DNA of 64,000 nt from JBFWNG01 sp050251195 (GTDB lineage Bacteria; Bdellovibrionota_B; Oligoflexia; Oligoflexales; Oligoflexaceae): NCBI GenBank assembly GCA_050251195.1, contig JBFWNG010000011.1:82421-146420 (forward strand), given 5' to 3'. Positions 1 to 8,458 of the stretch are shown in pieces. The notes under the pieces were generated by a model that was not told the origin of the DNA, did no database searches, and saw only the letters and a list, made by a program, of their open reading frames with translations. Numbering within the stretch: position 1 is the first letter of the stretch; each line of letters starts with the position of its first letter. The translations under genes were made by a program, and so were the position numbers.

Positions 1-2
1 TC

Positions 3-191
3 GATCGTCCCTTTCTGAATAAATCGCGCATTTATCGGTACGGTAAGGGCGCTGTTTGCTTTCGCGCGCATATCATGCCGCGCATAAAGGTCGAAGGAGA
101 AGGTCGAAGTTCCATGTTGGATTTGAAGCGGGAATTTATGAAGAGGTATGAAGAGTTTTTCGCGTTGCCGCACGCGGCTAGGGAGTACTAA
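3..191 (+). CDS. C-terminal end of a probable PlsC-type acyltransferase (partial)
   Basis: An open frame enters from the left edge and ends with TAA at 189-191, one base before the GTG of the next gene. The 62 visible residues start DRPFLNKSRIYRYGKGAVCF and end in a charged tail (KREFMKRYEEFFALPHAAREY). The composition and the short basic/aromatic tail resemble the C-terminus of lysophospholipid acyltransferase-like proteins that sit next to the dehydratase in aryl polyene clusters, where they take part in lipid anchoring. No catalytic motif is in view, so the family call rests on context and a weak resemblance. The base-by-base junction with the next gene shows it belongs to the same operon. 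Confidence 0.5.
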   Translation, partial: DRPFLNKSRIYRYGKGAVCFRAHIMPRIKVEGEGRSSMLDLKREFMKRYEEFFALPHAAREY

Positions 192-554
192 GTGGAAGCA
201 AATAAGGCAGCAATGAGCCCGAAGGCGGTTGGCTCTGGGAGCGCTGACAACATTCTTGAAAAAGTAATAGTGAAGCCCGATCATCCGCATTTTCAAGGGC
301 ACTTTGACACATTTCCAATCTTGCCAGCTGTTTCGCAAGTGGAGATGGCGGTGAACTCCGTCCAAAGGATTCTTGGAAGGAAAATCGATATTGTTGAAGT
401 CAGTCGGGGCAAGTTTTTAGCAAAGTGCTTGCCGGGAGCCGTGGCGGATCTTGCCGTCACCGTGGACAGGGATCTAAAAACCGTGACGTGGGTATTGTCC
501 AACTCTGAAGAAACATTTTCAAAGGGCAGCTTTGTTTATGCCGAGCGGCTGTAA
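192..554 (+). CDS. Hotdog-fold 3-hydroxyacyl-ACP dehydratase (ApeI/FabZ-like)
   Basis: This 120-residue protein starts at GTG, directly after the upstream stop codon. Residues 31-49 contain HPHFQGHFDTFPILPAVSQ, matching the FabA/FabZ signature HFxGHFPxxPxxPGVxQ with the catalytic histidine near H37. The length is normal for the short ApeI-type dehydratases of aryl polyene clusters, which remove water from the 3-hydroxyacyl-ACP intermediate in each round of polyene extension. The 3' end overlaps the next gene by 17 bases, so translation is probably coupled. The active-site Gly of the PGV motif is Ala here, a mild departure. A general fatty-acid role is possible, but the neighbours favour the polyene pathway. 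Confidence 0.8.
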   Translation: MEANKAAMSPKAVGSGSADNILEKVIVKPDHPHFQGHFDTFPILPAVSQVEMAVNSVQRILGRKIDIVEVSRGKFLAKCLPGAVADLAVTVDRDLKTVTWVLSNSEETFSKGSFVYAERL

Positions 555-2136
555 AGACAAAATTCTGGTCGTTATACCGACCTTTAATAACGCTGGGACG
601 CTGGAACAAGTCGTTTTAAGCGCGAAGCAAGAGCATCCGCACGTGTTGGTCGTCAACGACGGCTCAAGTGACGGGACGCGAGAGATATTGGCCCGTCTCA
701 ACGGCGTGTATGTCGTGACCCACGAAAATAATGGAGGCAAAGGGGCTGCTGTTCTCTCTGCTTTCGATTTTGCTCGTAATCGCGGCTTTCAGAGCATAGT
801 TACGATGGATGCCGACGGTCAGCATCTCGGAAGCGATCTCCCGAAGATTATTGAGGCGGCGGCCGAACATCCCGAACGCATCATTATCGGCGTACGGGAT
901 ATGGAGCAGGGAGAGAATATCCCTGAGTCCTCAAAATTCGGGCGGGCTTTTTCGAATTTTTGGGTTTGGGCCGAAGCAGGCGTGAAGTTACAAGACACTC
1001 AAAGCGGATTTAGAGCTTACCCAGTTCGAGAGTCTATATTTATGGCGCTTAAATGCTCTAAGTATGATTTTGAAATCGAGATCTTGGTGAAAGCGCTTTG
1101 GCAAGGCGTGCGGGCAGAAGAAATTCCGATTCAAGTCTATTACCCAGAGAGAACAAGCAGGGTTAGCCATTTTCGTCCCTGGATGGACAATTTCAGGTTG
1201 AGCTTGCTGCACTCGGGGCTCGTGGCTACTCGTTTGTTTCGGTTTTTGCTTCCGTTGGAAAGCTCTCCCGATCAGGGCGAAGGCGAAGAAACCCCTGGCG
1301 CTGGAATAATGGCCTGGCTCGTCTCCAAGCTGGGAAGAAAAATTTGCTTTTTAATTCTGCCGTTCCCCCTGATGTATTTTTACTTTTTGAGCGGGAATAG
1401 TCGTCGTGCTATAGCGAAAATGTACGAACAGGTCGGACGGCGTAGCGCATTTTCCAATGTTTTTTTGAATTTTTGGTATTTCGCCCTCTCGCTCATTGAT
1501 CGTCTGTCCATAAAGGACGTGAAAGTGGTCAAACAAGACCTTTCAGGCACGTCTCATCGCATGTATCGCCCCGGATCCATTCTCATCGGGGCTCATTACG
1601 GCGACTGGATGATGAGCTCCGTTGCCATTTCCAAGCAGAAGGACACCAGTTTCGCCATCCTCATGGACGAAGACGGCAGTCCAAAGTTTCAGGAGAAGCT
1701 TCGGCAGATGGACTTAGGAAAGGTGCACTTGCTCAATGCCAAGAAGGCAGGGCCGTCCATTGTTCTCGATATAAAGCAGATTCTTGACGAAGGCGGTTGT
1801 GTCAGCTTTCTGGGTGATCGTATTCTTCCCGGGAACGAATCGCTCCAAGTGTCCTTCTTAGGACGACCCGCGCATTTTCCGCTGGCTCCATATAAGGTCG
1901 CCAAGATTCTTAAAGCCCCGATTTATTTCTTTTATAGTTACAGGGTTCACGGAGGTCTGCAAGGTCGGTATTTTGCGGATATTGAACCGATTTGGGATGG
2001 GGAGGAAGAAGCAACGGCCGAACAACTTGCGGAACGCTTTGTTGCACGGTTGGAGAGGTTAGTGAAAGCAAAACCACAACACTGGTTTAACTTTTTTGAT
2101 TTTTGGCGTCACGAACAAGCAAAGGTTGCAGGATGA
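538..2136 (+). CDS. GT2 glycosyltransferase fused to an LpxL-like acyltransferase
   Basis: This 532-residue protein begins at ATG 538 (a TTG two codons earlier is also possible). Residues about 8-230 form a GT2 family, DPM1-like domain: VVIPTFNNAG at the N-terminus, VVNDGSSDGT, and the metal-binding MDADGQH motif. Residues about 270-530 resemble the LpxL/HtrB lipid A acyltransferases, including ILIGAHYGDWMM and a FLGDR-like stretch. Such GT-acyltransferase fusions are known from aryl polyene and xanthomonadin clusters, where they are thought to build the lipid/sugar anchor at the inner membrane. The usual HX4D/E dyad is not intact: H353 is followed at the acid position by M358, with the nearest acid D356. 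The stop overlaps the next start (ATGA). Confidence 0.82.
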   Translation: MPSGCKDKILVVIPTFNNAGTLEQVVLSAKQEHPHVLVVNDGSSDGTREILARLNGVYVVTHENNGGKGAAVLSAFDFARNRGFQSIVTMDADGQHLGSDLPKIIEAAAEHPERIIIGVRDMEQGENIPESSKFGRAFSNFWVWAEAGVKLQDTQSGFRAYPVRESIFMALKCSKYDFEIEILVKALWQGVRAEEIPIQVYYPERTSRVSHFRPWMDNFRLSLLHSGLVATRLFRFLLPLESSPDQGEGEETPGAGIMAWLVSKLGRKICFLILPFPLMYFYFLSGNSRRAIAKMYEQVGRRSAFSNVFLNFWYFALSLIDRLSIKDVKVVKQDLSGTSHRMYRPGSILIGAHYGDWMMSSVAISKQKDTSFAILMDEDGSPKFQEKLRQMDLGKVHLLNAKKAGPSIVLDIKQILDEGGCVSFLGDRILPGNESLQVSFLGRPAHFPLAPYKVAKILKAPIYFFYSYRVHGGLQGRYFADIEPIWDGEEEATAEQLAERFVARLERLVKAKPQHWFNFFDFWRHEQAKVAG

Positions 2137-3665
2137 TCATTTCCTATAAAAATAAGATGAAGCTTCAGGATATCTGGAATTATGTTTACGAGGGCTCTCC
2201 CGTCATGCTCGACAAAACGGGGACCTTAGAAGCGAAGATAGAACGAAACCACCAGTTCTTCTTAGCGACTGTGGCATCGGGTCAAGATGTATACGGAGTA
2301 ACCACGGGGTTTGGGCAATCGTCGAAAAACAGATTCGACAAGTCCCTAAGTCAAAAGCTTCAGGTAAATTTATACAACTATCACGGCTGCGGCGTTGGTC
2401 CGTCTCTGTCAGAGCAAGAATGCGCAGCAGTGACAGCCATACGGCTCAACTGCTTTTCGCAAGGCGTATCCGGCGTGAGCTATGACCTCCTCCGTCAAAT
2501 TGAGCTTCTGCTCGACAAACGAATTTTCCCTGTGATCCCGTCTCAAGGTTCCGTGGGGGCAAGTGGCGATTTGACGCCGCTTTCATACCTCGCTGCCGTC
2601 ATGGCGGGAGAGCGAATGTGCTATGCAAACGGAAAAGTGGAACCGGCGGGCGAAACGCTTGCAAGGGTTGGAATAAAACCATACGCGTTCAAGGCGCGCG
2701 AAGCTTTGGCTATTATGAACGGTACGTCGGTGATGTGCGGAATCGCCTCTCTGGCCCTACGAGAAGTCATGAAGTGTGCCGACCTTGCTTGTGACCTAAC
2801 GGCTCTACTGGTGGAACTGCTAGGAAGCCGGACCGCGCCTTTTGCAAGCGAGACACACAGTGTGAAGCCCCATCCCGGACAGGTGAAAGCCGCCGCTCGG
2901 ATTTGGAGTGGAATCAATCAACCGTACCTTAAACTCAATAGCGCGCCTTCCTACCACCGCGCCATTCAGGACCCGTACTCCATTCGTTGTGCGCCGCATG
3001 TGATTGGCGTCCTTTACGATGCCATTGACAGCGCGACTGCTGCGATAGAGAACGAGGTAAATTCGGCGAGCGACAACCCCGTCTTCTTGGACGACGCGGA
3101 ACTTGTACTCAACAGTGGGCACTTTTTCGGCGGTCATATAGCGCATGTCTGCGATAATTTAAAAACAGCTCTGGCGAATACGATCAATCTTATGGATCGA
3201 CAAATAGCGCACATCATGGATTTGAAGGACCATTCCTACTTACCGGAAAATTTGGTGGCGACAAAGAGCCTTGGCGAAGAGGCTATCCTCCATCACGGCT
3301 TCAAGGCGATGCAAATCACTTTGTCGGCGCTGTCCAGTGAGATTCTCAAAAACTCCATGCCGATCAGTATCTTCTCCCGTCCGACGGAGTCGTCTAACCA
3401 AGACGTTGTCAGTCTGGGCACTATTGCGGCAAGAGAGTTGGCACATCTTGTGAATCTCTCCCGGGACAGTATGGCGGTGACGGCCATGTTCTTACGCCAA
3501 GGATTTTTCGTGGCGGAAGAGAACGGATATCGGCCGGAACTAGGTGACCGTGCGAAAGGGTTGCTCGGAGCCGTTGGCGAAAGTTTCCCGGCCATGATCG
3601 CGGATCGACCCCTCGATCACGATATCACCCAGGTAGGAAGGGCTTTGTTTGCAACCAGAACTTAA
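2133..3665 (+). CDS. Aromatic amino acid ammonia lyase (MIO enzyme)
   Basis: The ATG at 2133 overlaps the upstream TGA and gives a 510-residue protein, typical for the histidine/tyrosine ammonia lyase family. Residues 143-145 (Ala-Ser-Gly in GASGDLTPLSYLAAVMAGE) are the tripeptide that cyclises to the MIO electrophile. Y54 in VYGVTTGFG is the conserved catalytic tyrosine. The substrate-selecting pair is Y83-H84 (NLYNYHGCGVG), where histidine lyases usually have Ser-His and Rhodobacter-type tyrosine lyases have His-Leu. In polyene pigment clusters this enzyme makes the cinnamoyl or coumaroyl starter from phenylalanine or tyrosine. Automatic annotation would probably call it histidine ammonia lyase (hutH), but no histidine degradation genes are nearby, so I favour an aromatic substrate. 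Confidence 0.85.
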   Translation: MIISYKNKMKLQDIWNYVYEGSPVMLDKTGTLEAKIERNHQFFLATVASGQDVYGVTTGFGQSSKNRFDKSLSQKLQVNLYNYHGCGVGPSLSEQECAAVTAIRLNCFSQGVSGVSYDLLRQIELLLDKRIFPVIPSQGSVGASGDLTPLSYLAAVMAGERMCYANGKVEPAGETLARVGIKPYAFKAREALAIMNGTSVMCGIASLALREVMKCADLACDLTALLVELLGSRTAPFASETHSVKPHPGQVKAAARIWSGINQPYLKLNSAPSYHRAIQDPYSIRCAPHVIGVLYDAIDSATAAIENEVNSASDNPVFLDDAELVLNSGHFFGGHIAHVCDNLKTALANTINLMDRQIAHIMDLKDHSYLPENLVATKSLGEEAILHHGFKAMQITLSALSSEILKNSMPISIFSRPTESSNQDVVSLGTIAARELAHLVNLSRDSMAVTAMFLRQGFFVAEENGYRPELGDRAKGLLGAVGESFPAMIADRPLDHDITQVGRALFATRT

Positions 3666-4086
3666 CATTTCCGCCGACGTCGAAATCGAAGTTCCGTTTC
3701 ATGACGTGGATTTGTTGAACGTTGCTTGGCACGGTCATTACTTCAAGTATTTTGAACTCGCGCGAACCGAACTCATGCGCAAACTTGACCTGGATTGGCC
3801 TGCGGTGAAGAGTCTTGGTTTTGCGATGCCCGTCGTGAACGCAAACGTAAGTTACCGCAATTCTTTGTCATATGGTAAAAAGGCGATCGTCACCGCTTCG
3901 ATTCACGAATACGGCTTGCCGGAACTTATAGTCAACTATTGCGTGCGAGACAAAGACACCAATGCAACCTGTACGGTTGGTACGACGAGGCAGCTCTATT
4001 GGCATCTTGAAACTGGAACGACGCAGTTCCTTGTTCCCGATTTGATTCGGCAGCGGTTTGAAACATACCTCGAGGGAACGCGATGA
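3649..4086 (+). CDS. Acyl-CoA/ACP thioesterase, 4-hydroxybenzoyl-CoA thioesterase type
   Basis: The 145-residue protein starts at TTG 3649, preceded by AGGAAGG at 3634-3641 with good spacing and overlapping the upstream gene by 17 bases; no in-frame ATG lies near the N-terminus. Residues 16-40 (VPFHDVDLLNVAWHGHYFKYFELAR) carry the 4HBT hotdog signature in which an aspartate followed by an HxxY segment forms the active site. Aryl polyene clusters commonly encode such a thioesterase, and it may release or transfer the finished chain or clear stalled acyl groups. Length and motif order are normal for the family. The exact substrate cannot be read from the sequence. Confidence 0.82.
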   Translation: MQPELNISADVEIEVPFHDVDLLNVAWHGHYFKYFELARTELMRKLDLDWPAVKSLGFAMPVVNANVSYRNSLSYGKKAIVTASIHEYGLPELIVNYCVRDKDTNATCTVGTTRQLYWHLETGTTQFLVPDLIRQRFETYLEGTR

Positions 4087-4625
4087 AGCATTTCGTGATC
4101 GCACTTGTTTGCTTGGGCTTGCACGCGCCGGCCCATGGGGCTACAAAAGAAGCGCTGATGGCAAAGTACCGGGGTGCGAAGAATGTGCGCGCGGAGATTG
4201 TTCAGGAAAAGCAGGCAGAATATCTCCTTAAGCCGCTCATAAGTCACGTGACCATGACGTTTGATCAAAAAACTCTCGTATGGGATATCAAGGACCCCGT
4301 CCCGTCCCGAATCGTACTCGAGCAGGACCGTATTGAAGTCGATGGAAAACCCATGCCGCCAGTCGGAGCCAAATCACAGGAGTCTCTTGCCAGCATCGTG
4401 CGCTTAGCTCGACAATTGGTGGCCGGCGATCTCGAAGGTTTGGAAAAGGACTACAACGTCAAAATGATCGAAAACGCTCTTCTGGTGGAGCCGAAGAAGG
4501 AATCAGTTCTAAAAAAAATGACGATTAGCTTCAATGATAGTCTCGATCTAAAGACTATTGAGATGGTTCTTCCCGACGAGAAGCTGACTCTAAGATTCCA
4601 ATCTATCGTCCAGAGTCGCGGGTAG
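4083..4625 (+). CDS. LolA-like outer membrane lipoprotein carrier protein
   Basis: This 180-residue protein starts with ATG overlapping the previous TGA. Residues 1-19 form a signal peptide ending near PAHGA. The mature part (FDQKTLVWDIKDPVPSRIVLEQD, then VRLARQLVAGDL and a C-terminal beta-rich KKMTISFNDSLDLKTIEMVLP) has the layout of LolA/LolB-fold proteins: an unclosed beta barrel that carries lipids across the periplasm. In aryl polyene clusters a LolA-like gene lies beside the MMPL exporter and DUF3261 lipoprotein, as here, and the three are thought to move the polyene lipid to the outer membrane. It is distinct from housekeeping LolA by its location. Confidence 0.8.
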   Translation: MKHFVIALVCLGLHAPAHGATKEALMAKYRGAKNVRAEIVQEKQAEYLLKPLISHVTMTFDQKTLVWDIKDPVPSRIVLEQDRIEVDGKPMPPVGAKSQESLASIVRLARQLVAGDLEGLEKDYNVKMIENALLVEPKKESVLKKMTISFNDSLDLKTIEMVLPDEKLTLRFQSIVQSRG

Positions 4626-4632
4626 AGGAGAG

Positions 4633-6699
4633 ATGAAGCGTTTTCTGCTTATTGCGATTTTGGCCGTCTCTACCTCATATTTTGCCCTGAAGAAATTGAC
4701 CGTGCGTGACGATATCGTCGACTCTCTCAGCTCGTCCAATAGCGAAGCACGGGAGGTCTTTGCAAATTATGTCAAAGCCAGCTCCCTAACGAAAAAGGTT
4801 TTTCTGGATCTAAGCGGCGCTTCCCCGGATGAGCGCAGTACCCTATTGGATAAGATGAAAAGCTCAGGTTATGTCGAAGTAACCAGAGACATCCCTATGC
4901 CGGATCTTGGTTTTGTAGTGGGCATGATGACTAGGGACGAAATAGCCGAGCAGTTGGCCGCGAAGCCCATGCAAGGTTCTCTGGTCCAAATAAAAAAGTT
5001 GCTGACCTTGCCGGGTTCCGGCGCACTGTTGAAACACGCCTTAGAAGATCCTCTCGGTTTGCGGGAGAAATTCCTGACAAAGAACCTTCCCTCTCAAGCA
5101 AACGTCCAGGTCCTCCAGTTTGAAAGGCCTGGCGAGCTAGTGTTCGATCGAGTCGGCGAACTTTATTCGTATCTCGCGAGTCTTGGAAATAAAGTGCGAT
5201 GGATAGGCGCGGACTTTTTCGCCTATGAAAACTATAAAACACTTCGGCGAGATATCACTCTTTGCGCAACGGTTTCGACGATTTTTGGATTGCTTGTTTT
5301 TTTCCTTTTCTGCCGTCAGGCGAGATTGCTCCTTTTTCTTCTCATAGGGACTTGGCTGTCCTATGGGACAGGGTTGGCGTTAGTCGGGTCGTTTTATGAC
5401 CACACTTATGGTCTCGTGTTGGCGTTTACCTCCACATTTTTGGGATACAACAACGAATACCTAATCCATCTGTCGGGCATTCCAAAGGACAAGAGGATGC
5501 AGACAGCGATTGGGTTGGGTTCCGCGATCGGTACAACTCTGATCGGTTTTCTCGTATTGCTGCTCTCAGAGTCGGAAATTATTCGGCAAATCGCGGTGAT
5601 GTCCATTGGGGGAATGGTCGGCTTTATCGCGCTGATGCTGATCTTTCAGGATAAGGTGTCAACAGTGTCCTTCCGGCCCGTTCGAATACCTAAACTTGCG
5701 ATCGGTATGCCAACGCTCTTTGGTTTGGTAGCGGCTTGCGTTGCGGGACTCGCCTTCATGTGGCCATTGGATTTTAGGACGGATATCAACGACTTTCGCT
5801 ATGCAAGTTCGCTTCTCACTTCTCAAGAAGAATTTTTCAACAAGCAGCTACAAAAAGTAGCTATGGGAGATTTTTTTGCGGTAAAGGCGCACGAAAGTCT
5901 GTTGGAAGAATACGATCAGGTCTCGGGGGAAATCGGCTTCCATCCTATGAAATTTTTTGCGAATGCGGACGAACAGAGTCATAGACTCCAGACATACAAC
6001 CGCGGGATGGAGAAGATAGCTCCTCTCTGGCGGAAGGAACTGGAAAATCTTGGATTGTCCCCTAATGTTCGCCTGGAACTTCCTGACGTTCCGCGCGACG
6101 AAGAAAACTACCTCTCGACTTGGGGAGAGCTTTCCGGAATTCCTTGGTTCACAAGCGTAGGAACGGCAAAATATCTCTTTGCGCCCTTTCAATCAGGAGC
6201 CAAGGCGCTACAAAACAACCAGGAAATTTTTCCGCTCCATCCTCGTACCTACTACAATCTTGTGCTAACGGAGATTCAACACGGGGCTTCGCTGCTCTTT
6301 TTGGCGGGTCTGGGAGTCATGGTGCTCTATCTGTTGCCGCTGCAGCGCCGCCTCAGCAACGTGTTTTATATCATCGCGCCGTTATTCCCAGCAGCACTCA
6401 TTGTGGGACTCTTGCTCCGGGCGAGCGGTACTTCGATCAATTTTATCCATGTGGCCGGGTGCGCGCTCGTCATCGCCCTTGCGCTGGATTACTCCGCCAT
6501 CTCCGTCTCCACTGACCATAACCAGATCGACGACACGAAGATTCTCCTCACGGGAACCACGACCATTGCGATGTTTGGCGCGCTGCTGCTCGCCCGTCAT
6601 CCAGTCCTAAGAGCTCTGGGACTCGTTGTAACATCGGGCGCCGCCGTTTCCATGTTGTTCGCTTTGATGACCAAGTTAAAGAGACAGGAGTCGACCTGA
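4633..6699 (+). CDS. MMPL/RND-family exporter of the polyene cluster
   Basis: The 688-residue protein has an N-terminal membrane helix (residues 1-20, MKRFLLIAILAVSTSYFALK), a periplasmic loop to about residue 195, a block of helices at about 205-345, a further helix near 360-380, a second large loop, and a final helix block from about 550 to 680. This is the duplicated six-helix-plus-loop plan of RND/MMPL transporters, with HAGCALVIALALDYSAI as a typical helix carrying a charged residue. In aryl polyene clusters this exporter is proposed to move the polyene lipid from the inner membrane. AGAGGAG at 4625-4631 is a strong ribosome site. The stop overlaps the ATG of the DUF3261 gene by one base. 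Confidence 0.83.
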   Translation: MKRFLLIAILAVSTSYFALKKLTVRDDIVDSLSSSNSEAREVFANYVKASSLTKKVFLDLSGASPDERSTLLDKMKSSGYVEVTRDIPMPDLGFVVGMMTRDEIAEQLAAKPMQGSLVQIKKLLTLPGSGALLKHALEDPLGLREKFLTKNLPSQANVQVLQFERPGELVFDRVGELYSYLASLGNKVRWIGADFFAYENYKTLRRDITLCATVSTIFGLLVFFLFCRQARLLLFLLIGTWLSYGTGLALVGSFYDHTYGLVLAFTSTFLGYNNEYLIHLSGIPKDKRMQTAIGLGSAIGTTLIGFLVLLLSESEIIRQIAVMSIGGMVGFIALMLIFQDKVSTVSFRPVRIPKLAIGMPTLFGLVAACVAGLAFMWPLDFRTDINDFRYASSLLTSQEEFFNKQLQKVAMGDFFAVKAHESLLEEYDQVSGEIGFHPMKFFANADEQSHRLQTYNRGMEKIAPLWRKELENLGLSPNVRLELPDVPRDEENYLSTWGELSGIPWFTSVGTAKYLFAPFQSGAKALQNNQEIFPLHPRTYYNLVLTEIQHGASLLFLAGLGVMVLYLLPLQRRLSNVFYIIAPLFPAALIVGLLLRASGTSINFIHVAGCALVIALALDYSAISVSTDHNQIDDTKILLTGTTTIAMFGALLLARHPVLRALGLVVTSGAAVSMLFALMTKLKRQEST

Positions 6700-7226
6700 T
6701 GCGAAGATTTATCAGATTAAGTTTGGTCATTGCAATTTTGGGAGCCTGCGTCACGTCACCCGAGCCCGTCTACCGTTTTCCCAAAACCTTCGAGGCCGTT
6801 CAGGCCGTGACGTTTTCCGGATCGGACAAAACAATGCAGCTGTTGGCGCAAGTTTCCCGTTCGGCAAACAAAACCGAAGTCCTGTTCCTCGAACCTTTAT
6901 CTCAGCGCCCACTACTGCGGCTCTCGAATGTAGGAGAAGACAGTTCGCAGAAATGGTTTATAGACCCAGCTCAATACCACATTGACTCGTTTGACTTCTT
7001 GCAGGTGCTCGCATTGATCGACCATATTTACAAATCACCCGCGTTCAAGCATCCTAGCGAATACGGGCTTCTTCAGCTTGAAGGCGGCGATAACATTAAG
7101 GACATCCAATTGACCGAGTTTGTTGGAGAGGGCGCTTGTCTGATGCCAAAGAGCATAAAAATATTTTGGGAAACGTCGGAAGGGTTCGTCGACATCAATA
7201 CGAAAGAGGTTTCATGTCCGGATTGA
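6699..7226 (+). CDS. DUF3261 lipoprotein of the polyene cluster
   Basis: This 175-residue protein has a lipoprotein signal peptide (residues 1-16, with the lipobox AILGAC and C17 as lipid-attachment site). The rest is a small beta-rich domain (YRFPKTFEAVQAVTFSGSDKTMQLLAQVS...) of the size and position expected for the DUF3261 proteins that follow the MMPL exporter in aryl polyene clusters. They are probably outer membrane acceptors, LolB-like in role. The family call depends partly on context. It overlaps the exporter by one base at its start and the AMP ligase by 13 bases at its end. Confidence 0.72.
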   Translation: MRRFIRLSLVIAILGACVTSPEPVYRFPKTFEAVQAVTFSGSDKTMQLLAQVSRSANKTEVLFLEPLSQRPLLRLSNVGEDSSQKWFIDPAQYHIDSFDFLQVLALIDHIYKSPAFKHPSEYGLLQLEGGDNIKDIQLTEFVGEGACLMPKSIKIFWETSEGFVDINTKEVSCPD

Positions 7227-8458
7227 TCAAAACAGAAGGAGCGGATTGGTCATGGGGGCAGGTTGAAAGTGCCGCACGCGCTTTGGGGGAGGAACTCGGC
7301 ACAAAGGCGTCCGATGCAGATCCCTACGTTGTGGTGCAACCATCGTCGCCGCTCACGGGATGCATTCTTGTTTTGGCGTCGATTAAGGCAGGATTGATAC
7401 CTTTGATCGACGAACGCCGGCTCTATACGGGTGATTACCCAGTGCTGCACGATATTGACTTCCCCATCACGGAGTTCTTGAGAGACCGGTCGGGAGCCTC
7501 TGACAGACAGTCAACTCTTGAGGGCACGATTGGTTTTTTTACTTCAGGCAGCACTGCGTTACCAAAACTTATTCTCAAAAGCTGGACGGCATTGTTAGCC
7601 GAGGCAAGGACCCTTGGGACGCTGTACGAACTTGATAAGACATCCAAAATTGTTTCCTTGATTTCACCGTTTCACATCTATGGATTCTTGCATGGTTGGG
7701 TGGTTCCTTTCTCTCTAGGGGCGAGCTTAGAACAAACAAAAGTGGGCGGCGACGCCTTTGGCTGCAAAGAAATCGATCTCTTGGTGACGGTGCCGGCCTT
7801 GTGGTCTCCTTTAGAGAACGATCTGCCGTCGCTCAAGGTTCGAACTATGGTAACGTCAGGGGCAGAATTTGGATTACAACGTCTGGCTCGTTTTCAAAAT
7901 TTGCCGTCGCGTCCCGAGCGACTCATCGACATTCTGGGCTCGACGGAAACTGGCGCGATTGGCTATCGATACTTAGACTTGGGTGATCAGGAATACACGT
8001 TGATGAACACTGTGGAGCTGGACAAAACGGACGAGGGTTATACCTTACGCTCGGACTTTATAGCGCCGGCGGCCTCGGTGAAGTTGAGCGACAAGATTGT
8101 TCTTACGGGAGATCGACGCTTCCTTTACCAAGGACGGTCTGATCGCGTATTCAAATATTCCGGTAAAAGATTTTCATTATCGGAAGTGGAGCGCAATTTG
8201 AGTTCCTGCTTGGGTTCCGCCTCCGTGGTCGCGGCGTTCTTCGCCGACGAGAAAATGGTCAAGGGCGGTTGTCTCAAGGCATGGGTCGTCCATCCGGAAC
8301 AAAGCCTATGGGAACTGCGCCGGCAATATCGGGATTCCTTCGATACGCCATTTCCCGATTCCCTGTTCTTCGTGTCCGAATTTGTCCCGGAGAAAAACGG
8401 GAAGGTGACTATTTCTTCATTGTTGCGCCAGACAGAGAGCGCGGAGCAAAGTATTTGA
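7214..8458 (+). CDS. AMP-dependent acyl/aryl acid ligase (starter activation)
   Basis: I chose ATG 7214 (MSGLIKTEG) because it overlaps the upstream stop by 13 bases and matches the family N-terminus; a frame extending back to 7136 would overlap by 90 bases. The 414-residue protein carries the ANL adenylation signature GFFTSGSTALPK (phosphate-binding loop), DILGSTETGAIGYR (acyl pocket and ATP contact), TGDRRFLYQGRSD, and a C-terminal VPEKNGKVT with the conserved lysine. In this cluster it would activate cinnamate/coumarate from the ammonia lyase, or another acyl group, as an adenylate for transfer to an acyl carrier protein. It is shorter than typical acyl-CoA synthetases (about 500), as is usual for polyene-cluster ligases. 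Confidence 0.82.
   Translation: MSGLIKTEGADWSWGQVESAARALGEELGTKASDADPYVVVQPSSPLTGCILVLASIKAGLIPLIDERRLYTGDYPVLHDIDFPITEFLRDRSGASDRQSTLEGTIGFFTSGSTALPKLILKSWTALLAEARTLGTLYELDKTSKIVSLISPFHIYGFLHGWVVPFSLGASLEQTKVGGDAFGCKEIDLLVTVPALWSPLENDLPSLKVRTMVTSGAEFGLQRLARFQNLPSRPERLIDILGSTETGAIGYRYLDLGDQEYTLMNTVELDKTDEGYTLRSDFIAPAASVKLSDKIVLTGDRRFLYQGRSDRVFKYSGKRFSLSEVERNLSSCLGSASVVAAFFADEKMVKGGCLKAWVVHPEQSLWELRRQYRDSFDTPFPDSLFFVSEFVPEKNGKVTISSLLRQTESAEQSI

Noticed and set aside
2133..3665. Histidine ammonia lyase (hutH) call for the lyase
   Set aside because: There are no other histidine degradation genes in the cluster, and all neighbours belong to polyene synthesis.
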